A DNA stretch of 64,000 bases from Andrena cerasifolii (GCF_050908995.1 NC_135118.1:21523501-21587500); one strand, 5' to 3'; positions 1-13,005 are shown, counted from the first letter of the stretch. Notes: generated by a model from the letters alone, not told the origin. Numbers and translations are program-made.

Positions 1-228
1 AATCATCTGCCCCGTGAAGGATGCATCATTATCTTCAGTATTCCGAGCCCAATCAGTGCGCAAAAACCTGTTACAAAGCGAGAGGTAGACCTTCTTGCGA
101 GGCCCATTTCAGAAGGAACACTTTGTCACCAGAAACTGGTGTCCACGACACGTTCATTCAGCAAAGACAATGGTATAAGTGAAGAAAAGGTGGAAACACA
201 TTGCTGGTGGGACAGACAATAGCGAACT
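1..228 (+). other. Left-edge open frames, possible truncated exon
   Basis: Frame 1 is open from the window edge to TAG at 226 (75 codons). Frame 3 is open from 16 to the TAA at 174 and reads a Cys-containing stretch (CAKTCYKARGRPSC). An acceptor-like ATTATCTTCAG ends at 38 and a weak donor ATG|GTATAA follows 173. Which frame, if any, is real cannot be decided without sequence to the left. Confidence 0.2.
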
Positions 229-606
229 CGTAAAAGCAATAGCGGTCGAAAATGCGGTAGCACTTTGTGCGTCAGACGTCAACGGACCAGGGACCATTAC
301 CTTAGTGTAATTTTTGGTATCAATTCTGGCCTCTTGCCTTTTGCAGTCATTAAAATGTTAATAGGTACACGATCTCTACGAATCTTAATAGAATTCCTTA
401 AAAGCATGCTTTTACGATCATAGACAACGGGAGCAGGCAAAAAAATCGATGTCTTTAAAGTTCTTTGTTATATTGCCCCATTAACCCTTGGATAACAGAT
501 ACTTTGACAATAGAATGCACGCAGGGGCCATTTCGCCCCATAATTTCAAACGCACATTGGAAGCTTTACGATAATTCTGATATATATTATAATGTAAAGT
601 TCTTTT

Positions 607-1045
607 CTTACAAGGGAACATCTCGAACCCGGAAATTCGAAAAATTCTGAAACTTCGTGAATATGTAGAGAATTTCCTCCTGATTACAACGGAATTTTTG
701 TTTGCTGCCCAAATTCACTCTAAGGGGGTGTAATTGACCGCTGAAAAACCAGCTATTTTCCGATTTTGTGTTACGACTCGTGAACTGTAAAATAATATTT
801 TCACTAAGTGGTAGATTTAATTAACAGAAGTAACTTTTGTCTCGAAACTTTTTTTCTATCTCTTACAGTTCGCGAGTTATAACACAAAATCGGAAAATAG
901 CCGAATATTCAAGGGTTAATATCACCCTCTTCGAGTGAATTTGGGCAGCAAACAAAAATTGCATTGTAAACAGGAGGAAATCCTCTGCATATTCACATAG
1001 TTTCAGAATTTTTTGAATTTTCGGGTTCGGGATTTCACTTGTTAG
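607..1045 (-). mobile_element. Foldback MITE family A, copy 1
   Basis: A 439-bp element whose two halves are inverted copies of each other (arms about 200 bp). It starts CTTACAAGGGAACATC and ends CACTTGTTAG. Its asymmetric centre is inverted relative to the other three copies at 11034, 16131 and 23221. It has no coding capacity, and I could not see a clear target duplication. Confidence 0.8.
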
Positions 1046-1191
1046 AGAATTAGTACTAATAATAAGTAACACGTGGTGGAATTACAAAGTATTAATAAAT
1101 TATCTTTCGGTTATACAGGTGCATGTGGTACAGGTACTGTCATGCTGTCTCACCATTTTCAGTTACAGTTCCTTAATAGGATTCACAATCT

Positions 1192-1400
1192 TAATATATA
1201 AAGCAGAAAGCTTCTATATGTTTGTGTGTTTGTCTGTCGCCTAAAAACTTCCGAACGATAAACTCTGGGATCACGAGATGTACCTGAGCTCATTATGCTT
1301 GACTAATTCAGACGAATATGACCATTTTCACAAAAAAATTTTTTTTTTATAATATCAGAATCTAAATTTCGGGCGAAGCCGAGTAGTAAAGCTAGTATAT
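1192..1400 (-). repeat. Interspersed repeat D, copy 1
   Basis: About 205 bp, from AAAGCAGAAAGCTTC through GTCTGTCGCCTAAAAAC to GGGCGAAGCCGAGTAG. It is the reverse complement of the two tandem copies near 37.1-37.5 kb. Superfamily undetermined. Confidence 0.7.
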
Positions 1401-1546
1401 GTATCGACTATAGAGTGTGCAAAATGTACATTTTCCTATCACTTATCTGAAGAAATGAACACGAATATTAAATGTGCTATCATTTTTTCCTAGACTGTAG
1501 TTTATTTACCACGGATTTAATCATGCATCAGCCAACCAAGGGTTAA

Positions 1547-4500
1547 AACCCCGAGTATAACAAGAAAGTTTTCACTCTGCAGAGCTCTGCAATGACGAAC
1601 TAAAAGAAAATGTAAATAATTCTATATTCTTAAAATTAATTGTAATTTGTTAAAAATAAAAATCAATTGTTTCTCAAAAAATAATGGTACTGTATGAATG
1701 TTCAGATATACCTATTTCTTTCAATTATTCTCAAAGGGATATATGAGTGGAGAATTCAGAAGAAAAAAATGGCTGCAAGACACAAACCCTAAGAAGTGAA
1801 GAATAAAGAATATCTACCTAAAAACATTTCTAAGTGAACCGATTTTCTTTAACTCGATCAATAATCTGGGGCATTATGTGAATAATTTGATTCCTTATAT
1901 AAGAATTGAAGAGGCTGTAGTTGACAAAGATACAAACACAGAAGCAGCGCAGCAGTTTCCACAATAAATTATTCATTTTGCATTTACATGAACTAGCCTC
2001 TATATATCTCCAAAGACATCTACTAGCAGCCCACTTGTTTGAGCCGCAAGCAGTCCGCTATACCAATTCCACCGATACAAATCACCATCCACAAAAGTGT
2101 ACCATGTAAAATCTTAAAGATCCCAAACCATGACATACATTTTCCACTAAGCTAACAGCCCACCCAGATCCTTCCTTCCATCACCACCGAGCCAAGAAAA
2201 TCTACTAAAAAAAAAAGCAGTGCACCTCGAGAATCCAATAAACTCTTCGTTCATACATACACTCGACGATTCCTCCCTGTCACCAGCGACGTCACAGGAG
2301 AATTCGCGGTGCTCAAACGACGCCCTATCTATGCAGAGAGAACGAACGACCGAAAGAAGAGCCCGATCGTCGAACGTGTGTACATAGGTACACACCATAT
2401 TGGATGCACGATCCCTGAGCGTCTAACAGGTAGTCCAGCACCACCACACCCAAATGACGGGGCGTAGAACGTAAAAGGGAAGCTGTATCGATTGGAGGCT
2501 TTGCTGGGTAACCACCGCCAGCTTCCGTCGGCCCTGCACCCTCCTCTTCCCTGACTGCCGGGAGAAGCTGGCGAATTTTACACTACGTGTTCCATCGACC
2601 CTTACCCCACGCCCCCGCTACCTCGCCACCGAACGCCCCATGTGCTACAACTGCTATGAATAGAAGCAGTCGAGTGATCTAACAGATTTCGTGATCCCTG
2701 TAATTAAGTTAATCGAACCGCGTTTGCGTACTTGCCGCGGAGGAACCAACAACCTGCCACTGATCACGCGACACTTCCAAGGAGTTTCGTCGCCTACGTT
2801 TTCGATGAACACGAGCACCGTCGACACCGGTTGTACCCGTTGCTTCCCTTCGGGTGCTCGCAATTGCCCCTAAATCGATTCTATCGGCGCCATGATGGAA
2901 AGGTAAACGAAGAACTTCGGGGATAGAGGCCCTTGATTTTTTGTGGCGTGGAAATGGTTCCTTGATAGTTCTGCTTCTGCTGAGTGTATTCAGTTACTGA
3001 TGCATTTGGTTCGTTTGGAATTGCTTCGAAGTGATGGAGAGGGAGAATGGCATGGGGTGGTTTGGATTGTTTTAAGGTCTTTGTTTGCTTTTGGGTTTTT
3101 TGGGGGGGAATGAACGGACTTGGGTTGCTTGGAAAGTCCGTGGCAGAAGTCGAGGCATGTTCAAAGGGAGTGTTTTTGTGCGGAATTAGCACTTTGTTTA
3201 ATAATGTGTGCACTGTTTGCCAGAAGTTCGTAGTAAGCAATCCTCTTCGAATCCAAGCGAATATAGAGCAGAACCTTCTTCAGTCGCAATCCCTCGTCTG
3301 TCGAAAGTGCCACGGACTTTTCGAACTAACCCGATGTGCGGTGAAGATTAATTTGGAGATTCTTCTGATTGGGTGATTAATTGCTATTGAACTGAGGGGA
3401 AAGATAACAATTTCTTCCAGAGAATGGACGTGGAAAATATACCTGTCGTTATTATATTTTCAGCTTCATCTTCGGTTTAATAGAAATTACTATTATGTAC
3501 AAGGAGATTAAAAAAATTACTTAACTTTTGTAATGAATGAAGCATCGAATGTTGGGATCAATTTGTATATTTTTTTAATGGAGGATCTTTCCTCCTTTTA
3601 AGTTAAAGTTAAGTTAAACTAAGCTCCACTTTTAAGTTTAAGTAAAGATTATTTTGGTTCCATGGCGGATTCTATTAAGCCTTAAGGCAAGGATGAAAAT
3701 AAAGGAATTATAATAAAAGGAATAAAATGTAACGATACCTACAGTTCTATGTTCTTCTCAAATGAGAGATATTTCTATATTTCCTCCTTGCAAAGGGAAG
3801 GTATTTGGTAATAGCAAAGATATCCAGCTTGAATCGAGGGACATTTGCCTCTTCACGGAAGAGGAGACATTCCTCGTTAAAAATGAACAAGGCCGAATGC
3901 AAATTCTAAGGAATTCTCAACATACCTTACTTTGCATAGTGCCACGTTACACAGTCTTCCCGGGAATACGATATCAGGGGTAGAATTTATCGAAAATGAT
4001 CGCCACCTTTTCCACGAATACGAGGAAGACAAAGTTGTTATCAATAAAATCCCAAAGTACCTAATTGAAAGAAGAACCAACACTACATTGTATCCCCCTA
4101 AAAATTCTGAAATTCCTAATTCTAAATTTACACACATGTAGATATAAATATATTCCCATTGGAATTAACGTGGATAATCAAATTCCCAATAAGACTTTAA
4201 AAAGTGCTAACGAACTTATTTCCATTTTCATAACTTCATCCCCTGCCCCCGGTTCCGCCTCAACGTCCAATTGCAAAAATAAACTTGCCGTTCAGACGAG
4301 AAGTCTCATTTACAATGAGCATCGTGGCCCACCAGTGACCTACATAGGACGTGTTAAATTCAACAGCAGCGATGCAGAAATCCCTGCTGTCACTCTCCGA
4401 GCTACAGACCCGAATTCTGGAAACAATAGAAGAGCATTCGATAGAATTATCACGATCGCAGATCGAAATCATCATCGCACCATCCTCGCGTAGTTGAATC

Positions 4501-5197
4501 GGGGTAAAAAAGCAGCTCCTCGATGTGTACAGAGGCCAATGGAGTTTCAGGTGATTCAGCATGCCTAACTAGTGATCCTTATGCACCACGAGCATGATTT
4601 CCATTCGTTAAAGTGGACGGTATGGGCCGCGAACTGTGGCTTCAGCTAGCCCACTAGAAAGGTACAGGCCAGTTATAGCACTACTAATTAGATCGTGTTT
4701 CGATGGTTATCCCAGCGAGTGCGAATAGCATGCATGAGAGTACCAGCAGCGTCGATGCCACTTGGCGCACCTCGACATTCAGCCGTATTGCGCGCATTGT
4801 GATTTGGAAAGAGGAAGAAATTAGGTTCGATTTAGACGGGAGGCACCGCATGCAAACGCCATTCAACGGGCTGGAACGTGATTGGAACGTTGATTCGCGT
4901 TAGGTTTATTTGAGGAGCGTTGTATAATATTCGGAATCGTGATCGTACCGTGATTCGGCCTCCTATGGAAATCAATGCCTAACGATATTGCAACACGGAT
5001 ACGTCTGGCCGCCCCAATGTTCACGTCTCTATAATACGAAATCGCACGCTAGTGGCCACGGAAGCTTCCCAATTCAGGGGAACACGCAAGCTTCGGTGCG
5101 CCGCAGTTGCCCTTGTGGAAAGAGAAAATGTTAATATAATAGTGGCTTGCAGGGGAAGGGAAATTGTACAATTGGGGTGTTGGATGACTGCATAGTC
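1547..5197. other. No gene recognised
   Basis: AT-rich at first, then a CpG-richer stretch (2.2-3.4 and 4.2-5.0 kb) with overlapping short ORFs on both strands. None has paired splice sites, a good start context or a protein I recognise. Confidence 0.5.
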
Positions 5198-5201
5198 TTA
5201 A

Positions 5202-5950
5202 GGGGTTATACCTAGTCAGGCGGCCGAAAAGAGGCGAATATTTGTGAATTTTTTTTGAAGAAACGGAAGAATATATTTTTGCAGAACTTTTTGCACTTAA
5301 AAGAGCAATGTTTAAAGAACATTTGGTCATTTTTTCGTGGAAAAATATTTACGTTTATAATAAAATAACAACCGACATTCAAGAAGCATTTTTAAAAATT
5401 CGGTTTTGGGGTGAGCACTGTCATTCGGAACCAGATTATTTAAAATTAAAAAACATTAAATGATTTCGTTAGTCTATTAATGTATCTTCCGATTGGCGGA
5501 GAGAATTTTTCGAAATATTAATTTAAAACAAAATGGCGGCTATTTAAAGTTGAAATCCTGATTTTTCGTGCAAAAATCACGCGAAAAAAATCAGGATTTC
5601 AACTTTAAATAGCCGCCATTTTGTTTTAAATTAATATTTCGGAAAAGTCTCTTGCTCAACCTGAGGATACATTAATATACTAACGAAATCATTTTTTGTT
5701 TTCTGATTTTAGATAATCTGGTTCCGAATGACAGTGCTCACCCCAAAACCAAATTTTTAACAATGCTTCTTGGATGTCGCTTGTTATTTTATTATAAACG
5801 TAAATATTTTTCCACGAAAAAATTACCAAATGTTCTTTAAATGTTGCTCTTTTAAGCGCAAAAAGTTCTGTGAGAATATATGCGTCCGGTTTTTCATAAA
5901 AAATTCACAAACATCCGCCTCTTTTTGGCCGCCTGACTAGGTATAACCCC
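5202..5950. mobile_element. TTAA-flanked foldback element, family B copy 1
   Basis: TTAA lies on both sides (5198-5201, 5951-5954). The ends are GGGGTTATACCTAGTCAGG and its inverse. The two halves are nearly complementary over about 350 bp each, up to a short loop near 5572-5582. The TTAA target fits piggyBac or Kolobok type insertion. The GGGG terminus differs from the CCC of classic piggyBac, so Kolobok-like is my inference. No transposase. Confidence 0.8.
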
Positions 5951-5954
5951 TTAA

Positions 5955-8221
5955 AGACACATTAACCCCTCCCAGCAGAATAAAACTACTGTTACTATAC
6001 GCTGGCTCTTACAAAGCTATGCAACTTTTGTGGGAAACATTTTCCTGAAATTTTGTATATAATAAAATATTTCAGGTGATAAAGGTAGGCGAAACACCTT
6101 GTAGACATATATATATACGGTATTAATGCTTAATGCTTCCAACGTCAATTTCATCCTAAGTAGTCCGAATAATATTCATTTTGATCGTTATAGAAGGGTG
6201 AACATGATTTCCATATGAAGGGTACCAAAGGGGAAAAAACTGGGAATGTCCATTTTTCGTGATTTTGCGATTTATAGCATATTTTGTTGTTGGCAACTGG
6301 GGCTACGGAACTGTCGAATCACAAAGGATTACAAAGTTCAAATACCCACGTAAGATAACATTAAAGTTTTGGTATACCGGTTAAAAACAAGAAATGTCCA
6401 CTCGACACTGGAACAAAATACAGAATGTCCCCAATCTTTGCCTAAGCATAAGCTTCTGTCATCAAGGTAAAACCAGAAACTATTTACGCAGAAAATTCTA
6501 TAAGAAAATTAAATTATTAATTTAAGCTTGCTTCTTTACTACTGGACCAAAGAATTAAAACTCAACTTTCTCGATAAAGCTGTTTTGTGACATTTCCTGC
6601 TTTCCCCCTTACTGTTCATATTCTATCTCCTACGCCTGCAATTTTAAAAATCCATTTCCTTAAAAGGAACTCCACATTCAAACAATAATTTAAGCCACTA
6701 TTTGCATTTATTTTTAAACAAAGAATCACTTCCCATTCTATTATATTAAAAAGTACATACACTGCGCCCCGTGTAATCACCAGCGTGCTTACATACCTGT
6801 CCCTCAATGTAGCCTTAAAATTAAAACTTTTAATCCTGTTTCACCTGTACCACGCTGCCTCAGTGTTTCGCGGGAGCTGCAAAGCACAGGTACAAGAATA
6901 AAAGCTCGTGAGACACTTCTATTACTGGCGCGGGATTCCGTTGAAATTCCGTGTATACACTGTTTTCGTTGCATTCGTAAGGAGATTAGCGCATAGCGAA
7001 GAAGCAATTTTCGCGGCGGTTCTTTGCGCGCGGGTCGGGTGTCGGGCGGCACGTAATGTTGACCGGAGTTAACAACGTTAATTCGCGACGCACCAGTTTA
7101 AGCATTCAAAGGCGGGAACAGAATGGAGGAGATGGGGATTGGATCGTTACGTGCACAGTAATGATAAGCATTCGGTGCACGCTCATGTGCGTTCGTAATT
7201 AAATCAGTCGTGATTGGACTTCGTGTCACGGCAAACATCGCGTGGATCTCCGCGGCCTGGTGGGAAGAGAGGAAATATATTCATAGAGTATAAAATCGAT
7301 ATTTACCTTCCAACAATCTGCGTACGTTTCCCTTCGAAAAATGTTTCGCGAAATAACGGTTTTGGAGGGAAATTTTAATTTCACTCGCAGGCTGCGCCGG
7401 ATACGAACTAACAATACAACATGCTGCCACTGACAAATTTGTTCACGGAACACTGCCACGTTCTATCGCAATATGCCTGGAGACTTATTTCGGGAATTAA
7501 AACTGTGGATCGAGTGGTGTCAATTTAAAATTTAATTAGAAAGCAAAACGAAGTAGTGGTTTTCGCAATTAGTTATTCTGCTTGGTTTGCAAAGTTCTTC
7601 TTCGCTTATTTTTATTGCCCAATTTATAGAAAGGTTTTTATATTCTAATGTAAAGGGAAATGTTAAGTCTAGAGGGTGGTTTGTCGCAGGGGTGACTGGT
7701 GTAATTTTTAGATATTTATAAACCGTTGGTTAGATCTCACAGAGACGAATCGAACGATATCATTTTTAACCTAGAAATCAGATTTCATCACGAAAGTGAC
7801 ACGTGGAAAGTGACTTTGAAGTTTGAAGTTCGTGCTTTTGAACTATCGAAGAGAAGAAACTCTTAGGCAAATTGCATTTGTTTGGAGGGAGCTTGAGACT
7901 TGAGTTGGCACTTCAGGAAAACCCTAGAGGTGGGAATGATGCACTTGCGGGTTGAATTTCTGTGTTATATATTATTCTCAATATTCTTTTGTATTTTATA
8001 AAAGAAACCGTGGGGAAAAAGTATTAAATCGGTATATAGAAACTGTTAGATGGTTATAAGTGCATGCGCACTGTCATCTTCGTTCATTTTATACAAGGAT
8101 TTTTAATTTGTGATATGTCCCTTTCCACGTAACACACCGAAGGTCCTTATTGTTAATTTGAATAAATGAAAAATTCCCAAATTTTATACATTCTCCAATT
8201 GAAAAAAACGAGAACATAGCA
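5955..8221. other. No gene recognised
   Basis: AT-rich sequence with a CpG-richer patch at about 6.85-7.35 kb. Short ORFs only, without supporting signals. Confidence 0.5.
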
Positions 8222-8225
8222 TTAG

Positions 8226-8662
8226 CCCTTCGTTGACGCACCTCCTTCTTCGATCAACTTGGACATACCTGGGTGGCTCACACCCAGAACAATTTTTGAG
8301 CGACTGCCATTCTCATCTAAAGAATCCAATAGTTACAAAAAAAATCATGGGTCAATTTCAAGGTCTCTAGAATGCATTGCAATAGATTTTTGTTTGACAT
8401 TTTATTACACTTTTGCAAAAAAAAATCTAGATTACCATATGTCGGGAAAACATGAAGACAATCTTCAAAAAATTGTAGCTTTTAAAAGTTTCAATATTAG
8501 AAGCTAAAAATCTACAGAGTTGTTGTTCCGACATAATATTTTGAGAAAAAAAAATAGTTAGTGGAGTCGCCTTTGGGAAAAAGGTATTTATTTTGCATAT
8601 AGAAGGTACAGGCCGTCAAAATCAGCTTATGGGTGGCTCACACCCAGAGTGTCAACGAAGGG
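8226..8662. mobile_element. TTAA-type MITE with CCC ends and subterminal hairpins
   Basis: The ends are CCCTTCGTTGAC and its inverse. The right flank is TTAA (8663-8666); the left flank TTAG is probably a mutated TTAA. The hairpin GGGTGGCTCACACCC lies near both ends (8271 and 8631) in the same orientation. The 437 bp carry no transposase. CCC ends with TTAA fit the piggyBac type. Confidence 0.72.
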
Positions 8663-8666
8663 TTAA

Positions 8667-9842
8667 TACTGCATGCACGAGAATCCGAACGAATCCAGAA
8701 ATATGAAAATACAATTTACTCTTTATCCCTAGCTATATTCCCAGAAAATATTTTCCAACATTTTATACATACGTACACAAAAGCAAAAGCTACACAGATC
8801 TTCCACTATCCGACAATATATTACCCAAAAACTCTACCATTTAAAATTAAAGAAATCCACTTGTCCAACTTGAAATAAAGGCTCGAAAATATCTCAGACC
8901 AGAGAGTGCGGACCAGTTTAAAGTTTTGACGAAAGAAATTTAAAAAAATCGATTGAAACTCGCAGGTCAACCGTGGACGAAAGAAATATCGTGGCTCAGC
9001 GATAAAAAGATGTTACGGCGAAAAATTGATAGGGATCTCGTTTCGCGGAGTCAGCTCTTGTGACAGGGTCAGAGACGGGGTGATTAACAGACTCGATAAC
9101 GCCGTGTCGGTAACCGAACGATTAATCAATCTCCAGCACGTTCACGCATGTAAGTGCGCCGCAGGGAAGCATATCGAGCGGGGTAACAGAAGGGAAGATG
9201 ACGATCCAGATTTGCATCACAAACGGCCTTGGAACGATTGTTAGGTTCCCTATAGAGCACCGTGTAACGAGGATTCCCGATCGATTGGAAACGATAAGCC
9301 AACTTGCGACGCTCCATCTTTAACAAGCAGCCCACTCCTTACTGCATTCGATCCATTTTGCTTTATACACAGAGACGTTACCCCGTTCGAGAAGTGGCTT
9401 GACGGCCACAGAGAATACCCAATTCAATGGTGGATAGGTGGTTGGCGCAGCTGCGACCTTCGGGGGTAGATTATCCGAGAATAAAATAAGCTTGACAGGA
9501 GACTTGATTTTCAAATTTAAGTAGAGCCAGTGTGGTGTATTGTGGTGAGAGGGAAATGAATTCGAAGGATTTTAATTTGAACGGTATTAACAGCACAGGG
9601 ATGGTAGAAGAATAAAATTGTGTGCGGAGGGCGAAATGAATTTGGGGAAATTTACATTGAGCCTTCAGCGGTGATTGAAGGTGGGAAAAAAGAAATAAAA
9701 ATATTTTCATTTGTGTGCAAAGAGAAGATTGAGTTTGAACGAATTTAATTTGAACAGTGTTAAGGTACACGAGGGTAAAAGAATATTTTAAAGATATTTT
9801 AATGAATATGTGCGATGGAAAAAATGAATTCTACCAAATTTG
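8667..9842. other. No gene recognised
   Basis: Contains a moderately CpG-rich stretch (8.9-9.5 kb) with short overlapping ORFs. No convincing exon seen. Confidence 0.45.
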
Positions 9843-9850
9843 CTTTTACA

Positions 9851-10462
9851 TAGGGTTTGTCGATTTTTAAAAACCGGTTTTATAATTTATATACTAGAAT
9901 TAATATGCAGAAATTAATTAATTATTTAATTAAAAGCGTTAAAATTTTGACTTGAAATCGTCGCGGACACAAACCTATTGTAGTAGATAACAGTTTACTG
10001 TAAAATTAGTCTTCGTGAGTTCATATTTTCAGAAAAAAATACGAAATGAAATACAGATTTATAATTTGATACCACCTTTTAAAAGATTTATATTTTGCAC
10101 GGATTTTAGTTATTTTATTTTTTTTTAATTTGGTTTCGTACGCAGTCTATTTTATTGTGTTATATTTTTGTAGATCCATAAATATTAAATGAACTAAAAA
10201 ATTGTACGTATTTGTCTGGATTTTATTTTAATTTTTTTTTAATTTGGTTGTGTACAGATAGAGTATAATTTATTTTGTTATATTTTTGTAATTTCATAAT
10301 ATTAAGGAAACTGAAAATTTGTAAAAAAAAAGTATAAATATTTATTTACTGTTTTAATTATATTTTCTTTGTAAAAAATTGAAAACCGATTTAACCGGTT
10401 TTTGGGGAATAGTGGAATTCGAAAACCGGTTTCTTCAAAAGTCGCTTTTCGTATAAACCCTA
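9851..10462. mobile_element. hAT-type MITE with internal duplication
   Basis: Ends TAGGGTTT and inverse, followed inside by AAACCGGTTT on both sides. The 8-bp flanks CTTTTACA (9843) and CTTTTAAA (10463) are a target duplication with one mismatch. The AT-rich interior has two tandem versions of a roughly 110-bp block, each with TAATTTGGTT and TGTTATATTTTTGTA. AAACCGGTT-type motifs link it to the element at 39416. Confidence 0.72.
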
Positions 10463-10470
10463 CTTTTAAA

Positions 10471-11033
10471 TCTGGTATTTTAATATTTTTACCCACGTGG
10501 CGAAGGGGAAAAATGAATTCAAGGAATTTTATCCATGCGGTACAAAGGGGAAAATGAATTCAAGGAAATTGAATTTGAGCAGTCTAAAGGTATGGTGAAA
10601 GGTGAAGTAAGTGGTGAAACGGTGAAAAGTGGTGGTGAAAGGAAGTTTATTAGTTGCGCGATCCTGAAAGGGATGATTCCACGCGAGCAAATAAAGCGGC
10701 CCACAGACGATCAAGCGTGCTTGTCAATCATCGTGCTTACACAAGCGTTTTGACCGCAGTCGGGTTTGCACGAAGGGTTGCGCAAATGATTGAACATGTT
10801 TGATTTTACGCCGCCACGGTTGACGCGCAATCACGATGACAGTATATGCCATCGTTAGATAACATTCAGTATGCTTAGAAGGTGTCACCTGCGTGTCGAT
10901 TGTACGTACGATAAGTGTAACCATTTTCGATAGAGTTTCAATTCTGGATTCATTCATAAGTAAAAGCAATCCACTGTGGAAATCAAAATAGAACCAGACA
11001 AGCTGAATTTGTACTGTTGGATGCAAAAACGAC
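10471..11033. other. No gene recognised
   Basis: Short ORFs on both strands, none supported. The sequence reads as ordinary non-coding DNA. Confidence 0.4.
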
Positions 11034-11473
11034 CTCACAAGGGAAGATCCCGAACCCGAAAAGTCAAACAATTTTGAAACTTTGTGAATATGTAGGAGAT
11101 GTACTCCTTATTACAACACAAATTTTGTTTGCTGCCCAAATTCACTCAAAGGGGGTGAAATTAACCCCCGAATATTCGGGGTTTTTTCAGATTTTGTGTT
11201 ATAACTCGCGAACTGTAAGGGATAGAAAAAAAGTTTCAAGACAAAAATTACTTCTTTTAATTAGATCTATCATTTGGTAAACAATTATTTGACAGTTCAC
11301 GAGTTATAACAGAAAATTGGAAAATAACCGGATTTTCAGGGGTCGATTACACCCCCTTAGAGTGAATTTGGGCAGCAAACAAAAATTCCGTTGTAATCAG
11401 GAGGAAATCCCCTACGTATTCACGAAGTTTCAGAATTTTTTGAATTTCCGGGTTCGGGATGTTCCCTTGTCAG
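11034..11473 (+). mobile_element. Foldback MITE family A, copy 2
   Basis: 440 bp, starting CTCACAAGGGAAGATCCCG and ending TTCCCTTGTCAG. Same palindromic structure as the other copies; short ORFs across it are chance. Confidence 0.85.
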
Positions 11474-11925
11474 TGCCAAAAGTCAGTTTCGAGAAAGGTA
11501 TCTGTGAACATTACAAACTTAGCTATTTTTTACACATAGCGAGGTTGTTGTAAAACTGTGTTTGATATTTAAAAAAAATTATATTTCTCCTGTGTAGTTG
11601 CATTATTACAATCGGAATTATGTAACAAATTAATCAGTGAAATTGTTTGAAACTCAGCAGAAGCAAAGTGCACTGTACCAGAATACATTTAAACAATCCT
11701 ATCCTATGCTTTAGCTCATTCACTAAGGCCCAGTGTTAATAATTAACAATACTATAATCCCCCTTCGGGATCTTCAATAAAATATCACGCTAGAAGTAAG
11801 CCACGCGAAGTGCTACGAACAGTTTCCCCGTACATTATTTAAGCCTTGACTATTGTAGTCCTCTTCCTGACAAATGGGATGGCGCTATAGTGGAAATTCT
11901 CAGGTGGCCTTGTAGGAGGTGGTTT

Positions 11926-12190
11926 AAAAAGGCAGACAGGAAGGGTCACAGAGAGAGTCAGTGAAGGACACGAGGGTTGGAAGGAGCGGAGGAAGCTAGG
12001 AGGAGGCAGGATGAACCAAGGACTCTGGTGTAGAATGCTTAGGAGGCAGAGGAGGGTTGGGAAGGATACAGATAGTGCCAGAGAGGGGTAGAACGAGACA
12101 GAGCGAGACAGGAAGGGGCTGAAGGGTCGGAAGGGACAGGGTGGAGGGCAGGGAAACACAGGAAATGACAGAGAGGGCCAAGCCACTCTT
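11926..12190. repeat. Purine-rich strand-asymmetric tract
   Basis: About 265 bp, nearly all A/G on the + strand with degenerate GACAGGAAGG/GACAGAGAGG units. It creates artificial Pro/Ser-rich ORFs on the other strand. Such tracts can form triplex DNA. Confidence 0.6.
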
Positions 12191-12412
12191 CCTGCTGGAT
12201 TGTTTCTCCACAGATAAGTAACACTCGTTTAAAATACTTTCTTAACCACTCGTGCTCCTAGAGCTAAGTTCTAAAATGCACAGGTTTGACAGAAGGGTGC
12301 CTCCAGGGGAAAGCAACTCTCGTGTGATAGAAGCTTTACGGTAGGCTTGCCAGCGGATGTGGTCAGTTGGCAGGTAGCCGCAAAGAAGACCTTTGCGTGT
12401 AACCTGTATACA

Positions 12413-12740
12413 TACAGGGTGTCACCAAATTGATGCCACAAGTTGAATGAGCGTGCGTGATTGTATATGGAAATGTAGGTCGGAAGTATAGAATAACAGT
12501 GTTTGGTTAGTGATGTGACTTTCGAGAATAACTCCGAGTCGTGTGTGTATGAAAATATAGATCGAAAATATAGAATAACATTTTCTGATTCGGGATGTGG
12601 CTTTCGAGAATAGCTTGGCAAAATTGGTCAGTAAATATGGTACAGTGGCGGATAAAATGAATGCTTGTATAAAAATAAATCGAAATGGTGGAATAACTTT
12701 TTTTTCCATCGAGGCTTCGTTTCTGAGAAATTTGATTTTA
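12413..12740 (+). repeat. ACAGGGTG-family repeat, single arm of about three sub-units
   Basis: Begins ATACAGGGTGTCACC and holds about three diverged sub-units of 90-110 bp, each with a TAGAATAAC-type core followed by a TTCGAGAA or TTTCTGAGAA word. The same units form both arms of the element at 39017-40690. Confidence 0.6.
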
Positions 12741-12905
12741 AAAATCCGGCGCAGAGTGTTCCTAGCATGCTGAGGGAAGGAGTTAATGATCTATTGGGAA
12801 CTTTTTGCCTCCCCCAATAACTGGTCTTCTTCCTTTATAACGGGAGACATCAAATTTAGTGATTCTGTATAAAGAGGTATTCTTTCCCAATTTTTTTTTT
12901 TGCAG

Positions 12906-13005
12906 CAAAATGGATTATGATCACAGTCAGACTCTTTCCACTCTTCTTCGTAGGGGCACTGGCTCAACATCCAGCAACATGTCGTCCATTAAACTTGGCA
13001 AATTG
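12906..13005 (+). CDS. Isolated exon with strong splice sites, host gene not recognised
   Basis: The acceptor is a run of at least ten T ending TTTTTGCAG, and the donor AAATTG|GTAAGTTG is near perfect. An ATG at 12910 sits in the context CAAAATGG and opens exactly 32 codons to the donor (starts MDYDHSQTLSTLLRRG), leaving in phase 0. A second frame is also open and, from ATG 12919, reads a hydrophobic signal-peptide-like stretch, MITVRLFPLFFVGALA. The first frame has the better start context. No neighbouring exon can be linked, so this would belong to a gene with large introns. It could also be an internal exon, since both frames are open across it. Confidence 0.45.

Larger units (their letters stand above)
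485..1542. mobile_element. Probable TTAA-flanked element (CCCTTGG ends) carrying two other repeats
   Basis: TTAA stands at 481-484 and 1543-1546, and the ends are CCCTTGG...CCAAGGG. A hairpin GGGGCCATTTCGCCCC sits 39 bp inside the left end, as in the other CCC-ended TTAA elements here. Beyond seven bases the ends diverge, so the pairing is uncertain. The interval contains foldback copy 1 and an interspersed repeat. Confidence 0.3.
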
